Positions 1 through 9,940 of a DNA stretch of 64,000 bases are shown here, piece by piece; within the stretch, counting starts at the first letter, position 1, and each line of letters opens with the position of its first letter. Below the pieces are notes generated by a model, which searched no databases, was not told the origin of the DNA, and saw only the letters and a program-made list of their open reading frames with translations. The position numbers were made by a program, and so were the translations under genes. This stretch comes from Planococcus citri (Eukaryota; Arthropoda; Insecta; Hemiptera; Pseudococcidae), in the NCBI RefSeq assembly GCF_950023065.1, contig NC_088677.1, positions 22,713,230 to 22,777,229 on the forward strand. Reading direction: 5' to 3'.

Positions 1-2
1 AA

Positions 3-3000
3 AGTAGCTACCGAAATTGGCGGCAGATGCTGTTTGACGAATTAAGAGTACGCAGACTTAATGATATTGTGGATGCTTCAGTTCCGCGACCGAATACAAG
101 ATTCGATGACTCCATTCGGAAAGCGACTACTCGTTTACTCATAGTAGGTCGCCTTGACGAACACCACCAGCGTTTAGTCGAAAACATCAGGGAACCGGCC
201 GAAATCATAAAATGGTTGGATAATGAGAAACTGCCAATATCGGAGAACTTACGAGAAGCTCTCTTTCAGAAAATCACGAACTTACGTTTTGAACCGTTTA
301 TTGACGAGCCGTCGAAGTTTACCAGGCAATTGGAGGATTTATTCGAACGAAGTAAAGAAGCAGGCATGGTGTGGACGGACGATTTCAAAAAGAGTATGCT
401 GTTACATAAAATAAAGAAGGCGCGCAGCGACATATCGATGTCCAACCGAACGAGTAAAACCAACTACCAGATGATCAAAAAATGGCTATGTGACGAAGAG
501 GCGACTGAGAAGGAGCTCAAGGCAGTAACCTCAACGGCGGCTTCAACAGGGGTTCATTTTGCCTCTGCCAATTCTTCAAACTCGAATGGAAGAGGAAGAA
601 ATTTACGAAACAATCGACGTGGCGATAGACGTGAACAAAACAACGATCGACGTGGCGAGCGACGTGAACAATACGATGATCGAGATCGACGTGGCGATAG
701 ACGTGAGCAATTCGACGATCGACGTGGCGAGAGACGTGAACGTGAAGACAATCGACGTGGTTCCTATCAGCGCAATTACGACTCGAGAGATTCCTATCAG
801 AACCGTAACTCATCCGAAGGCAACCATTATGGAAGGTGTCGAAAATGTAACATGAGAGGTCATGCGATGAAAGACTGCAAGACGAATGGGTCTTATTGCT
901 ACTGCTGCAGAAAAGTAACCGATTATATTGCGAAGAACTGCCCCGAGCGTAAATCCGATGAAAAGTCTGGTAAATCTGGGTCCGGTCAAGGGAAAGGCGA
1001 TAGCGGTGGAAAATCTATGATGGTCCGAGGCGATAGAAATTTCGAATTAAATTCGAAGTATTATTATCCTGACGACTGCCTTAACTCGGCGGGTAAGTGT
1101 TTCATGACAGCAGTACTGTCAGTCAATTTTATAATCGACTCTGGGGCAAGTTATCATTTGACAAATGAGCGGCGAATTCTCTCCAAGGTAAGAAAGTTGA
1201 GTAAACCAGCGGTAATAGATTGCGCTAAGAAAGGACAGGAGTCTGTTCTGAGTATAGAGGAGTTAGGTGAGTTTCATACTTACACTGCTTTAGGTAAGCC
1301 AATTACTTTTACAAATGTCTTATATTCTTCAGAAGTTTCTGAAAATCTGCTGAGTTTACGGCAGCTGGTACAACAAGGTGCGACATTTGATGGAAGTTCG
1401 CTATATTTTTATATCAGAGATGGAAATTCTGGTGACATAATTATTAGAGCTCAGTTTCAATCTCCGTTCTGGGTCAGTGATCTGCGTGTTCGTAATCCAA
1501 ATGAAGTGGCTATGTTAGCTAATGCTGATGGAGGAGGTCCAAGTCCAACGCTTCCGACGATTCGTGAAAACTTGGGTCTTCTATGGCATACGAGATTGGC
1601 GCACGCTTCGCTAGGTTATCTTGAACTATATAAATCGAAGATGGCGATTTTGAAAAATGTAACTTTTGGTAAGGATATTATGGATTGTCAACCTTGTGTG
1701 TTAGCTAAGGTTCACAGGAACCCTTCGAAGAAGAAACGTCAGCGGAGTAAGATAGCTTTACAACGAGTTCATTCTGACGTGATGGGCCCTATAACACCTC
1801 TATCATTCCCAGGTAAACGTAGGTATGTGATAACATTTATAGATGATTTCTCGAGGTTCGCAATGGTATTTGTGATGTGTTATAAAAGTGATGCAGCTGA
1901 CTGCTTTAGAAAGTACTTAGATGAGATGCGTAGAATGTTGGGAAAAGATGTTAAGGTACGGTACTTACGTACGGACGGAGGTACCGAATATTCAGGTGAG
2001 ATGGGAAGGTTATTGAAACAGGAGAAGATTGAGATAGAGGTAGCTGAACCGGATACCCCAACTCATAATGGTGTTGCAGAAAGAATCAATCGGACTTTGC
2101 GCGAAAAGACAACAGCGATGCTGAGCGATTCGGGAATCCCAATGTCCTTGTGGGACCATGCTATATCTCAGGCTGTTTATATCTACAATCAAACTCCTCA
2201 CAAATCGAACGGTTTTAAGACACCTTATGAAGTATTTTGTGGTGAAACTCCTGATTTATCGTTTATACGCCGGTTTGGTTGTCTGGCCATTCCGAAGAAA
2301 ACTAGAGAGGATTATGAGAAATTTGATGAAAGAGGTATTAGAGGTGTAGTTTTGAACAATACTAGAAGTGGTTATCGAATTTTGTTACCTTCGAGGAAAA
2401 TTATAGAACGTAAAGATGTTGAGTTTATTGAAAATATTACGTATAGAGATTTATTGAAAAGTAAAGATGTTGTTTTCGATTTTAGTTCAGACGAAACTGA
2501 AACTGATATTAACTGGCACGACACGGTAGAACGAGAAACTACCAACGAAGAGGTAAGTGTAGAAGTACCCAGCAAGACTTCTGGTGAATTGAATGTTGTC
2601 CCAAGTACTAGTGGTCAAAACGATGACTCTGATGAATTTGACATTGAGAATGTCGAAGAAACTGTGATTTTTGATGACTCGTCTAACGATACGTTTTTAG
2701 CTTTTGATCGTGTTCCAGCATTACGTGCATGCTTACTCGAAGATGAAAAGGATCCAATGACTTACGCTGAAGCTTTAGACCGTACTGATCGTGAGTATTG
2801 GATAAAAGCCATGGAAGATGAAATGGCGTCTTTAGAAAGAAATGATGCGTGGGATTTAGTTGTACCGCCCAAAGGGGTGAATATCTTAGATTCTAGATGG
2901 GTATTTTGTAGGAAAACTAACGAGAATGATTCTTCAATACGATATAAGGCACGTTTGGTTATACGTGGATTCAAAGATAGAGAAGTGTACGATATAGGAG

Positions 3001-4319
3001 ATGTGTACTCTCCGGTGGCTAGTAAACACACAGTTAGGGTAATTCTTGCGCTTGCAAATAAAGAAGGTTGGTCGATTATTCAATTAGATGTTATTACTGC
3101 CTTTCTTAATGGCAGATTGAAAACTACGGTATATATGCATCCGCCTGAAGGAATGGAAGTTGATGAAGGCCTGGTTTGTGCTTTAAAATGTGCTTTGTAT
3201 GGGCTCAAGATTAGTCCGTTAACTTGGTTTCGTAGGTTCGATGAAGCAGCCAAGAAAATGCAGTTTACCAATCATCCAAATGAGCCATGCGTGTATATCT
3301 GGCGAAGGAAACATTTGGTGGTAATTTTAGTACTTTATGTAGACGATTTCCTAATCACAGGTAATTGTAAAGATAAGATTGTTGAGACGATTAGACGTTT
3401 AAAAGAGGAATTTCAAGTAAAAGAGTTAGGTTCTCCTAAAAAGTTTCTTGGTTTGGAAATTGCTAGATCGGAAGAATATCAAACGTTGACTTTGACTCAA
3501 ACTAGTTTTATTAATTGTGTGTTGAAATGCTTTAACGCGTTGAATTTGCTAGCTGTTCATACTCCAGCTTTAACTCGAAATTGTGAAAAGAAAAGTAAGT
3601 CAGAGAAGAAAACACCAGAATGGAATCCTGGTAAGCCTACGCCTGGCAAGTCTTTGTTTAGGGAAATTACTGGCTCGTTATTACATCTAGCCAACGGTAC
3701 TAGACCAGATATTATGTTCGCTACGAATGTGCTATGTCAACATCAAAGTAATCCTCAGCCTGAAGACTGGGAACGTGCTCAGAGAATTCTTCAGTATCTG
3801 AAAGGAACGGCAGAGCTAGGGCTAACTTATAGAGGGGTGATTAAGAAAGAAGGTGTATTTGTAGATGCGTACACCGATGCGTCGTTAGGGACTGGAGAAG
3901 AAGGTTGCTCTATTACAGGCTATTTTGTGCGAGCGTACGGTGATCCGGTTGTTTGGCGTACGAGAAAACAGTCGGTACCAGCGGGTTCCTCAGCTGAAGC
4001 GGAATATTTCGCTCTATCCATGTGTTCGAAGGATGCTGTCATTACGGTAGATTTATTAGAACGTTTAACGAAGAATAGACATGGACCAGCTCTCATTCAT
4101 AGTGATTGTCAGCCTGCTCTCGCTATCGCTAAAACAACTGGAGCTCCCAAGCTCAGGCATATAGCTAAACTCAATTATCACATAGTTAGAGATTTTGTCA
4201 AGGGTAACAAGATTATTTTGAGATTCGTTAAGTCGGAAGATCAGCCGGCTGATGCCCTCACGAAAGCTCTTGCCTCAGGTCGATTTCAAGAACATTGCAG
4301 CTGTCTGCTCAATATGTAA
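3..4319 (+). CDS. Copia Gag-Pol polyprotein (5'-partial)
   Basis: Retrotransposon polyprotein that packages, reverse-transcribes and integrates the element. Numbering is from the first in-frame ATG (27). There is an N-terminal Gag region, then an Arg/Asp/Gly-rich repeat stretch (about 190-255), a CX2CX4HX4C zinc knuckle (CRKC..., about 271) and a second, irregular knuckle in which the His position reads Tyr with one extra residue. The protease motif DSGA is near 371. The pre-integrase zinc region (HTRLAH...CQPC) is near 520-560. The integrase triad Asp/Asp/Glu is near 604, 649 and 684. The reverse transcriptase has YVDD near 1104. RNase H carries DAYTDAS and SSAEAEY near 1282-1330. The frame is open to the window edge and residues typical of the Gag N-terminus precede the ATG, so the true start is probably upstream. 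No stop interrupts 4.3 kb. Confidence 0.93.
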   Translation, partial: SSYRNWRQMLFDELRVRRLNDIVDASVPRPNTRFDDSIRKATTRLLIVGRLDEHHQRLVENIREPAEIIKWLDNEKLPISENLREALFQKITNLRFEPFIDEPSKFTRQLEDLFERSKEAGMVWTDDFKKSMLLHKIKKARSDISMSNRTSKTNYQMIKKWLCDEEATEKELKAVTSTAASTGVHFASANSSNSNGRGRNLRNNRRGDRREQNNDRRGERREQYDDRDRRGDRREQFDDRRGERREREDNRRGSYQRNYDSRDSYQNRNSSEGNHYGRCRKCNMRGHAMKDCKTNGSYCYCCRKVTDYIAKNCPERKSDEKSGKSGSGQGKGDSGGKSMMVRGDRNFELNSKYYYPDDCLNSAGKCFMTAVLSVNFIIDSGASYHLTNERRILSKVRKLSKPAVIDCAKKGQESVLSIEELGEFHTYTALGKPITFTNVLYSSEVSENLLSLRQLVQQGATFDGSSLYFYIRDGNSGDIIIRAQFQSPFWVSDLRVRNPNEVAMLANADGGGPSPTLPTIRENLGLLWHTRLAHASLGYLELYKSKMAILKNVTFGKDIMDCQPCVLAKVHRNPSKKKRQRSKIALQRVHSDVMGPITPLSFPGKRRYVITFIDDFSRFAMVFVMCYKSDAADCFRKYLDEMRRMLGKDVKVRYLRTDGGTEYSGEMGRLLKQEKIEIEVAEPDTPTHNGVAERINRTLREKTTAMLSDSGIPMSLWDHAISQAVYIYNQTPHKSNGFKTPYEVFCGETPDLSFIRRFGCLAIPKKTREDYEKFDERGIRGVVLNNTRSGYRILLPSRKIIERKDVEFIENITYRDLLKSKDVVFDFSSDETETDINWHDTVERETTNEEVSVEVPSKTSGELNVVPSTSGQNDDSDEFDIENVEETVIFDDSSNDTFLAFDRVPALRACLLEDEKDPMTYAEALDRTDREYWIKAMEDEMASLERNDAWDLVVPPKGVNILDSRWVFCRKTNENDSSIRYKARLVIRGFKDREVYDIGDVYSPVASKHTVRVILALANKEGWSIIQLDVITAFLNGRLKTTVYMHPPEGMEVDEGLVCALKCALYGLKISPLTWFRRFDEAAKKMQFTNHPNEPCVYIWRRKHLVVILVLYVDDFLITGNCKDKIVETIRRLKEEFQVKELGSPKKFLGLEIARSEEYQTLTLTQTSFINCVLKCFNALNLLAVHTPALTRNCEKKSKSEKKTPEWNPGKPTPGKSLFREITGSLLHLANGTRPDIMFATNVLCQHQSNPQPEDWERAQRILQYLKGTAELGLTYRGVIKKEGVFVDAYTDASLGTGEEGCSITGYFVRAYGDPVVWRTRKQSVPAGSSAEAEYFALSMCSKDAVITVDLLERLTKNRHGPALIHSDCQPALAIAKTTGAPKLRHIAKLNYHIVRDFVKGNKIILRFVKSEDQPADALTKALASGRFQEHCSCLLNM

Positions 4320-4407
4320 CATAATTTTTGTATTTCAGGCCATTATTAATTCGAAGACGATAGTTCCTATGTTTACGATGTACGTTATTGATCTCCGCCT
4401 CTCCGCT

Positions 4408-4420
4408 AAGATTAAAGGGG
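4408..4420 (+). other. Polypurine tract of the copia element
   Basis: AAGATTAAAGGGG lies directly before the LTR start TGTGTTGGCG. This is the expected plus-strand primer site. The placement supports the LTR boundary. Confidence 0.7.
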
Positions 4421-4647
4421 TGTGTTGGCGTTGGCAGTACTGGGAGTAATCTCAGCTACGATGCGATACTTACCTGGCTGTTCTTCTTATCCGGGTGCTC
4501 TCCTGTTTACTACCTCGTTGATTTAGTTTATAGACGAGACTTCGATGATATTCTTGATTGATGATATTTTTATACTTTTATAACGAATATATTTCCGTTT
4601 ATTTCTCGATGTGTTTATTATTATTTGAATATACGATTAGTCCTACA
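4421..4647 (+). repeat. 3' LTR of the copia element
   Basis: A 227-bp segment that begins TGTGTTGGCG right after the polypurine tract and ends GATTAGTCCTACA. The boundaries rest on the TGT...ACA ends and on teneurin-like reading frame resuming immediately afterwards. No second LTR is in the window for comparison. Confidence 0.75.
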
Positions 4648-5049
4648 CCGGTGAAAACTGTAATTGAACCAAAAGTGAATTCATTCGTTACTGTGCCAGA
4701 GCCTTATGATCCAATAAAATAGACTTTATATGGCAAGTTATACTTGAACAGAGAGAATAAAAAAGAAGATATTTATCCCTCAGCAAATCCTGAAGCATTA
4801 TTTGACTACGGAATTGTATTATCAAAAACTACTGACAATAAAGTGATAGTGAATTCAATTCAAGCAGCGAGTCCTATTCATAGAGACGCATTGGTTGCAG
4901 TCTTCAACGAATCATTTTTATTACCATTTAGCTTAGTAGTTCATGGGCCTCATGGACCTGTACAAGATATGTTTTACTTTGTCAAGAAAAGTATGGGACG
5001 AGCCACAGAAGATCAAGCAACTTTGAAGACGATTCAGGAAAATATTTGA
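4648..5049 (+). pseudogene. Teneurin C-terminal region, fragment 1
   Basis: Reading frame from the LTR edge encodes a stretch resembling the end of the teneurin extracellular shell (FDYGIVLSKTTD, VIVNSIQAASP, FYFVKKSM). Teneurins are large type II membrane adhesion proteins. An in-frame TAG at 4720-4722 interrupts the frame; it could instead be a splice acceptor AG, but the pyrimidine tract is poor. The frame stops at 5049, about 30 residues short of the second teneurin block at 5910. Everything upstream is displaced by the copia element. I infer a broken gene or detached exon pair. The assignment rests on remembered family similarity, not on a search. Confidence 0.55.
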
Positions 5050-5194
5050 AGATTCGAACGAATTTTTGGAAAAATGGTCGAAAAATCTGATTCCTGCCCC
5101 CACCCATCTTTCACCCCTCTCTTGTCAACTCAAAATAGTCTGCAATCGCAGTATAGAAATTAAATTCTGTACAGTGTCTTCAAATCTGTCCGAT

Positions 5195-5608
5195 ATGCCG
5201 CCATTAGACCTACCACCGCCACACTTCCAACCGAATAATGACGCAAATGAGTTAGAAGAAGAAATAGACAACTCAGGCGAAATCAATGATGGTGTTGAGA
5301 TGAACTTGGAGCAGGCGGCTCAGTTGTTGATGAATCTAGCAAACAACAACAATAATCCCATACAACACTTACCTCATCAAAACCCGCCACTAGAAGATCC
5401 AGAAATGAGAAGAGCAGGAATCGTAGGTAACCAGCCACCAATCATAGAATTTGCGGGTATAACTTCTCAAACTGCAACTGTCGTGCCACAACCTTTGACT
5501 TCAAACTCCGATGTACCGCAGTTTACATCCCCCCCCCCCACCACTGTGGCGACAATTCCAAAACTCAGCACAATCCGCTTTCGCAAAACCACAAAATCTT
5601 TCTTGTGA
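5195..5608 (+). CDS. Acidic/Asn-rich ORF, possible retroelement Gag fragment
   Basis: An ORF of 137 codons from the first good ATG. It starts MPPLDLPPPHFQPNN, then an acidic stretch, a short LEQAAQLLMNL helix, a run of Asn, and a Pro-rich tail. It lies exactly between the two teneurin-like blocks and is not teneurin-like, so it probably belongs to an insertion. At the run of eight C (5531-5538) the plausible reading moves to another frame that continues coding-like to about 5670, suggesting a homopolymer frameshift. No zinc knuckle or enzyme motif is visible. Function unknown. Confidence 0.3.
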   Translation: MPPLDLPPPHFQPNNDANELEEEIDNSGEINDGVEMNLEQAAQLLMNLANNNNNPIQHLPHQNPPLEDPEMRRAGIVGNQPPIIEFAGITSQTATVVPQPLTSNSDVPQFTSPPPTTVATIPKLSTIRFRKTTKSFL

Positions 5609-5909
5609 TCTTGCACTAATTCCAAGACCGGAGCCTGTAGAGACCCCAATTCCAACGATTGTCACTCCGTGATATCAAACCATCCAAGCTTGTTCATCAA
5701 CCCAGCGCTGACTCATTAGCTAAAAAGGCTGTCTACACTATCGAGCAAGACACCCAAAAAATTCATGAAATGTTCCCCCCCCCCCCCCCCGTCAATTAGT
5801 TGAGACTTTTATTCTAGAGAGAAAAGAAGGCTGAAGAAAACTGAAGAAGAATACGCCTTCAAATTCAATTTGGTATAATTTTATCTGATTACAGATCTTT
5901 GATCTTTGA

Positions 5910-6215
5910 ATACATCGAACCGATACTGTGCTAAATGTTCGATATGGCACAACAGTGGAATGTGAAAACCAAAGACTTCTGCATCATGCAAAAGTGAACG
6001 CAATGAGAAGAGCTTGGCATTACGAAAGAGAACTACTGAAGAATGGTCTTCCCACGACTAAAGACTGGACTCCTCAAGAATCAGAGGAATTGCAAAAACT
6101 TGGCTATGTGTCTGGGTATGATGGCGAATACGCAATCGATGTACAGCAATACCCCGAACTTTCTGACGATCCCTCCAATATTCGTTTTGTTAAAACCGTT
6201 TGTAGCAAACATTAA
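5910..6215 (+). pseudogene. Teneurin C-terminal Tox-GHH-like domain, fragment 2
   Basis: About 101 residues resembling the extreme teneurin C-terminus: VLNVRYGTTVE, a basic helical segment (MRRAWHYERELLK), a W-T-P-Q-E-S-E-E segment, GYDGEYAIDVQQYPELSDD, then SNIRFVK and a natural stop. In teneurins this is the toxin-derived GHH nuclease-like domain, usually regarded as inactive. In-frame TGA (5907) lies just upstream with no AG acceptor between it and the domain, so it cannot be spliced simply to fragment 1. AATAAA signals follow at 6345 and 6576. Most likely the last exon of a disrupted teneurin; an intact gene with a structure I cannot see is less likely. Confidence 0.65.
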
Positions 6216-7747
6216 GTATTGCGATTTTTTTTTATCTGTGTTTGTTTAACGTTTCCATTTTGATGTTACTTTTTTCTTTTGTTCTATTTTTATTGTGAAC
6301 AGTAATTATTTCTTTCCTTTTTGTCTACCAAATTTCAAAAAAAAAATAAAAAAATGGTGGTTTATTTTTGACGATAATTTATCATTACCTAGTACCTAAC
6401 CTTTTAATTTATGTTTTGAACGACACAATTTTCAAAATTCTCAATAGGTACCTATCTTTAAATTACGAGAGATGTTAAACAATCAATCGTATCTACTCAT
6501 TCCTTGTAATTTTTATTTCGAGTTACCAGACTCATATTTGTCCTCTCATACCAGAATATTTTTTCGTGCATACTGAATAAATATTTTGTTATTTTTAATT
6601 TTTTTTATTCCTGCGTTATACGTTTTTTATCCTCGTTATTTTTAAGTATTATGTATGTTTGTATGTTGTGTATGCGTGTATATGTTTACATATGCGCTTA
6701 ACGTAAATTAATACTCTAAAAATGTTATTCTAGTCGTGCTTTGTGAAACAGTAATTTGTATTCATAAAGAATCTTCGAACGATTTTTCATTAATTTCTTT
6801 TTGTTACGTAATGTCTTTTTTTCTCTTTTATAACGAAAAATTAACTTGCGATTAAATACAAATGTGTTTGTAGTTCTTTTTTTAATTTGTCTTGTTCAAA
6901 TTTCATTTCCGAAGTTTATTTTCTCTTGACCTTTGCACTACACAGAATAACTGATTAGATAAAAATGCAAGGAATAATTACACAGGGAAAAATCTATGCA
7001 GTTTTTACTACACCATGACAGGAGAAGAAGTGCGAAAAGAGAAATATAGACCAGTAAAGAATATTTTTCTAAAAAATAACGCTGGGAAATCCCCGTATTG
7101 ATAAACAGTATAATATTAATTAGGTAGGTATTTAACGACGATTCAATCTGAAAAATTCTTGGAAAACCCATTGGCACAGAGAATTATGATAAGGCGAAAA
7201 AGCAAGAGTTTTATACATACGTAGGGCTAATTAACAACACAACGTAAAAGATAACTATTCAACAAAAGTCTCAACATTTGTCTTTTCAACATGAGTTTCA
7301 TTTCAAAGCATAACGTTCAGTTGACTCGACACTTCGACAGTGTTCTGATAATATTTCGTTACTAGAAAAATTTTGGTGTAAGTTTTGAATTGTTTGATAA
7401 TTCATTAACATTGCCTATTTAAATAGCTCAGCTTCAGAAGTGAAAAAATTTAGCTCGGCATATTATCTACTTATAATAAGTAAATTAAAACTAATGATTT
7501 ATTTTTTGAATTCGTAAAAATTAACGCTTCTTGATAAAAACCAAGGCTAAAGGTCACTCAACCAAATTTTTATAGATAAATTTCAAACCATTCATGACCC
7601 TTCCGGTCTTCCTATTGAAGTTTTTTGAAAACTGATAATTTAAAAAGTGAAGTTGGGTTCCCAAAATTTCAAAATTGAGAAAAAATGGAAAACTGGATTT
7701 TTGAGTACCAGTGGAAAATTTTATTGAGCTCAAAATTTGGTAGGGTG
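6216..7747. other. Non-coding AT-rich stretch
   Basis: Beyond the AATAAA signals at 6345 and 6576 I see only T-rich runs, TATGT-type simple sequence near 6650-6690 and one AGGTACCTA palindrome near 6446. No convincing gene. Confidence 0.6.
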
Positions 7748-9085
7748 AAAGACGAAACCTTAGATCGCACTTATTCTGGTGGAGCACTTTTTGGTTCGCG
7801 AACGATCTTCGAACAATGTTATCATTCAACCTCTGTGATGCAAAAGATCGCGGATACGTATGTACGGTATGTAATACATAACGATTTCCACGATTTAATC
7901 ACGTTTGGCATTTATGTATACTATTATTTAGTGAATAATTGAGACATTTAAATTAATTGTATGAAATGTCGTAACTAAATAATAAATACGTAAACTTAGG
8001 GCCGAATAAACGTTTCACATTCCCACGCAAGTGATTATGTACTTATGTATATCGTCGTCATATCAAGTATTTATGAATGTAGGTACCTATCCTATTCATT
8101 TTAGGAGGGTAAAAATAACAAAAAGAATAATCTTCAACTCACTACTCACTACCTAGCACTTACTCACTAAATTGGATTTCATACTTCATATTCATAGTCA
8201 ATCCATCCAAGTACTGAGTATTTCTTACTGATGTGAAAATATGCTAATTGCTAGTACAGGATTACGAGTACTCAAGTCTTTTTGAGCTATATTGTAATTG
8301 TAATTTGTAATTTGTAATTTGTCGGAGACGGTGTCAGCTCAGTGATCAATAAACATTGAAAATTTGCAAAAAATATAGCATCAAAAACTATAATAAAACA
8401 CGAAAGTACACAGAACTACAGTCTCTGCCTTCTGCCTCTATCTCTTGGACGAGTAATACTCAAGTCAATAGTACATATTATAAATTCGGTGAGAATGACG
8501 AATGAGAAATGATTATGCTTTATAATAAGTATATTCGGCCCTAAGGTTACGTCTATCATCTTTACAAGTACAGGCTCATTTATAATGGTAATAGAAATAC
8601 ACAAAAAAAATAAATGAAAAAGTTGAATCTGTGGTTTTCAATAGAACCATTTATAATTGTAATAGAAATTCTCCTATTAAAAACCATAGATTCAACTTTT
8701 TCATTTATTTTTTTTTGTGAATTTCTATTACCATTATAAATGAGCCTTACAACTTTTCATACAATTAATTTTTTTGAATTCTAAAACGTCGCCATTTTTC
8801 AACTAAATACGCATTGGTTAGTATTGGTATACGTAAGTGAAAAACGATTAAATCGTGGAAATCGACACATCACATACCTACGTACTACATTTATGCGTAC
8901 TATATCACCATATACCTCAGTTTTCTCTTTAAAACGTCTTCTTTAAATAAAAGTTAAAACATCATAATTTTATCATCATCACGTAGAGATGTTAAAAGAA
9001 CGTTATTGCACATTCATACAATCTCATCAATTTATGGCTCCACCAGAATAGGTGCGATCTAAGGTTTCGTGGATGACGATCTTTC
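7748..9085. repeat. Long diverged inverted repeat (foldback)
   Basis: The ends pair: CGAAACCTTAGATCGCAC near 7754 against GTGCGATCTAAGGTTTCG near 9053, continuing through TTCTGGTGGAGC / GCTCCACCAGAA. Further in, ACGATTTCCACGATTTAATC (about 7880) pairs with GATTAAATCGTGGAAATCG (about 8847), and AGGGCCGAATA (about 7999) with TATTCGGCCCT (about 8532). The arms are diverged and gapped. A separate palindromic MITE (8572-8747) sits in the right arm only. ORFs across the arms are not coding. Confidence 0.65.
8572..8747. mobile_element. Palindromic MITE nested in the right arm
   Basis: A 176-bp hairpin with ends AGGCTCATTTATAATGGTAA and its complement. Arms of about 69 bp flank a spacer that repeats part of the arm. 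It has no counterpart in the left arm of the enclosing inverted repeat, so it arrived later. A TTACAA-like match at both sides may be the target duplication, but the left side has extra bases. Confidence 0.7.
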
Positions 9086-9940
9086 AGATACTAATAAACT
9101 GTAAAAAGCTTTTTAGCAGGGCTCGAAGGGGTAGGTTTTCAAATGGTGGTTCCAATATTTTCCAAAAATCAACCCCCCCCCCATTTCTGCACCTCGAGGG
9201 TCGAAAATAGGAAAATCACCTCGCATAACGTTTATCGAATTCAAACAGATATTTTATGCTAAAAAAGTTTTTGAAAATAACACTCAGTGGTTCCCAAAAT
9301 TCTTTTTGAAATCACAACTTAGGAAACCCCTGGAGCCCAAAAAATGGTCATTTTAGGTTAACCAACCACCGATTTATATTTTGGATATTTATTATAACAT
9401 TTTAAGAGTGGTCCAGTCGATAACTGTTATGGGCCGAAAAATGGCCTTATAGGGACTCCTCCTTTGGTAAAATAATTTTTTCATCAGTTTAAACTGATAT
9501 TATTCCGATTTCTTCTAATTTGGATGAAACCAATCTAGATTGAAAAAAAATTCTTAAACCCTAAAAACCAAAATTTTAGGTACTTCCAGTTCACTTTTCA
9601 CTTACTTATTGGTACCTAGGTAGGTAGGAGAATTTATATTTTTTTTTAAATTTCTAAAAAATCTTAAAACCAAAATTTTAGATGCTCGAGTTCATTTTTT
9701 AATTACTTATTGGAGAATTTTTGAAAAATCAAAAAACGACCTTTGAGATTTTTTTTTTATGTAGTAAATTTAGTTTTGACATGAAACTCATACAAGAACA
9801 ATCCAGTTCTAACCTTGTACAGAATTTTTTGAGCAACCCTACTCACCAAATCGGTTTTTATTTGTTTTTTGTTTGTTTTTTTTTTCAGAAAATAAAAAAA
9901 GTTTAATTCGCCACCTTGAAAAAATTCAAAAAACCAAACA
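9086..9940. other. Non-coding AT-rich stretch
   Basis: Homopolymer runs (C tract near 9174, long T runs near 9640, 9750 and 9880) and an AGGTACCTA-like cluster near 9612. No gene is supported. Confidence 0.5.

Larger units (their letters stand above)
1..4647 (+). mobile_element. Ty1/copia LTR retrotransposon, 3' part
   Basis: The window opens inside a copia element. It holds nearly the whole gag-pol frame, a polypurine tract and one LTR that starts TGT and ends ACA. The 5' LTR and primer-binding site lie outside the window, so LTR identity (age) and the target duplication cannot be read. The domain order protease, integrase, reverse transcriptase, RNase H is diagnostic of Ty1/copia, because Ty3/gypsy places integrase last. 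The long uninterrupted frame suggests a fairly recent insertion. The sequence after the LTR is teneurin-like, so the element landed in or next to that sequence. Confidence 0.93.

Noticed and set aside
517..855. ORFs antisense and out of frame across the Gag Arg-rich repeats
   Set aside because: They arise from the repetitive CGACGTGGCGA codons; the copia frame explains the region fully.
5782..5798. Long poly-C run as a functional signal
   Set aside because: Most simply a homopolymer tract, also prone to sequencing error.
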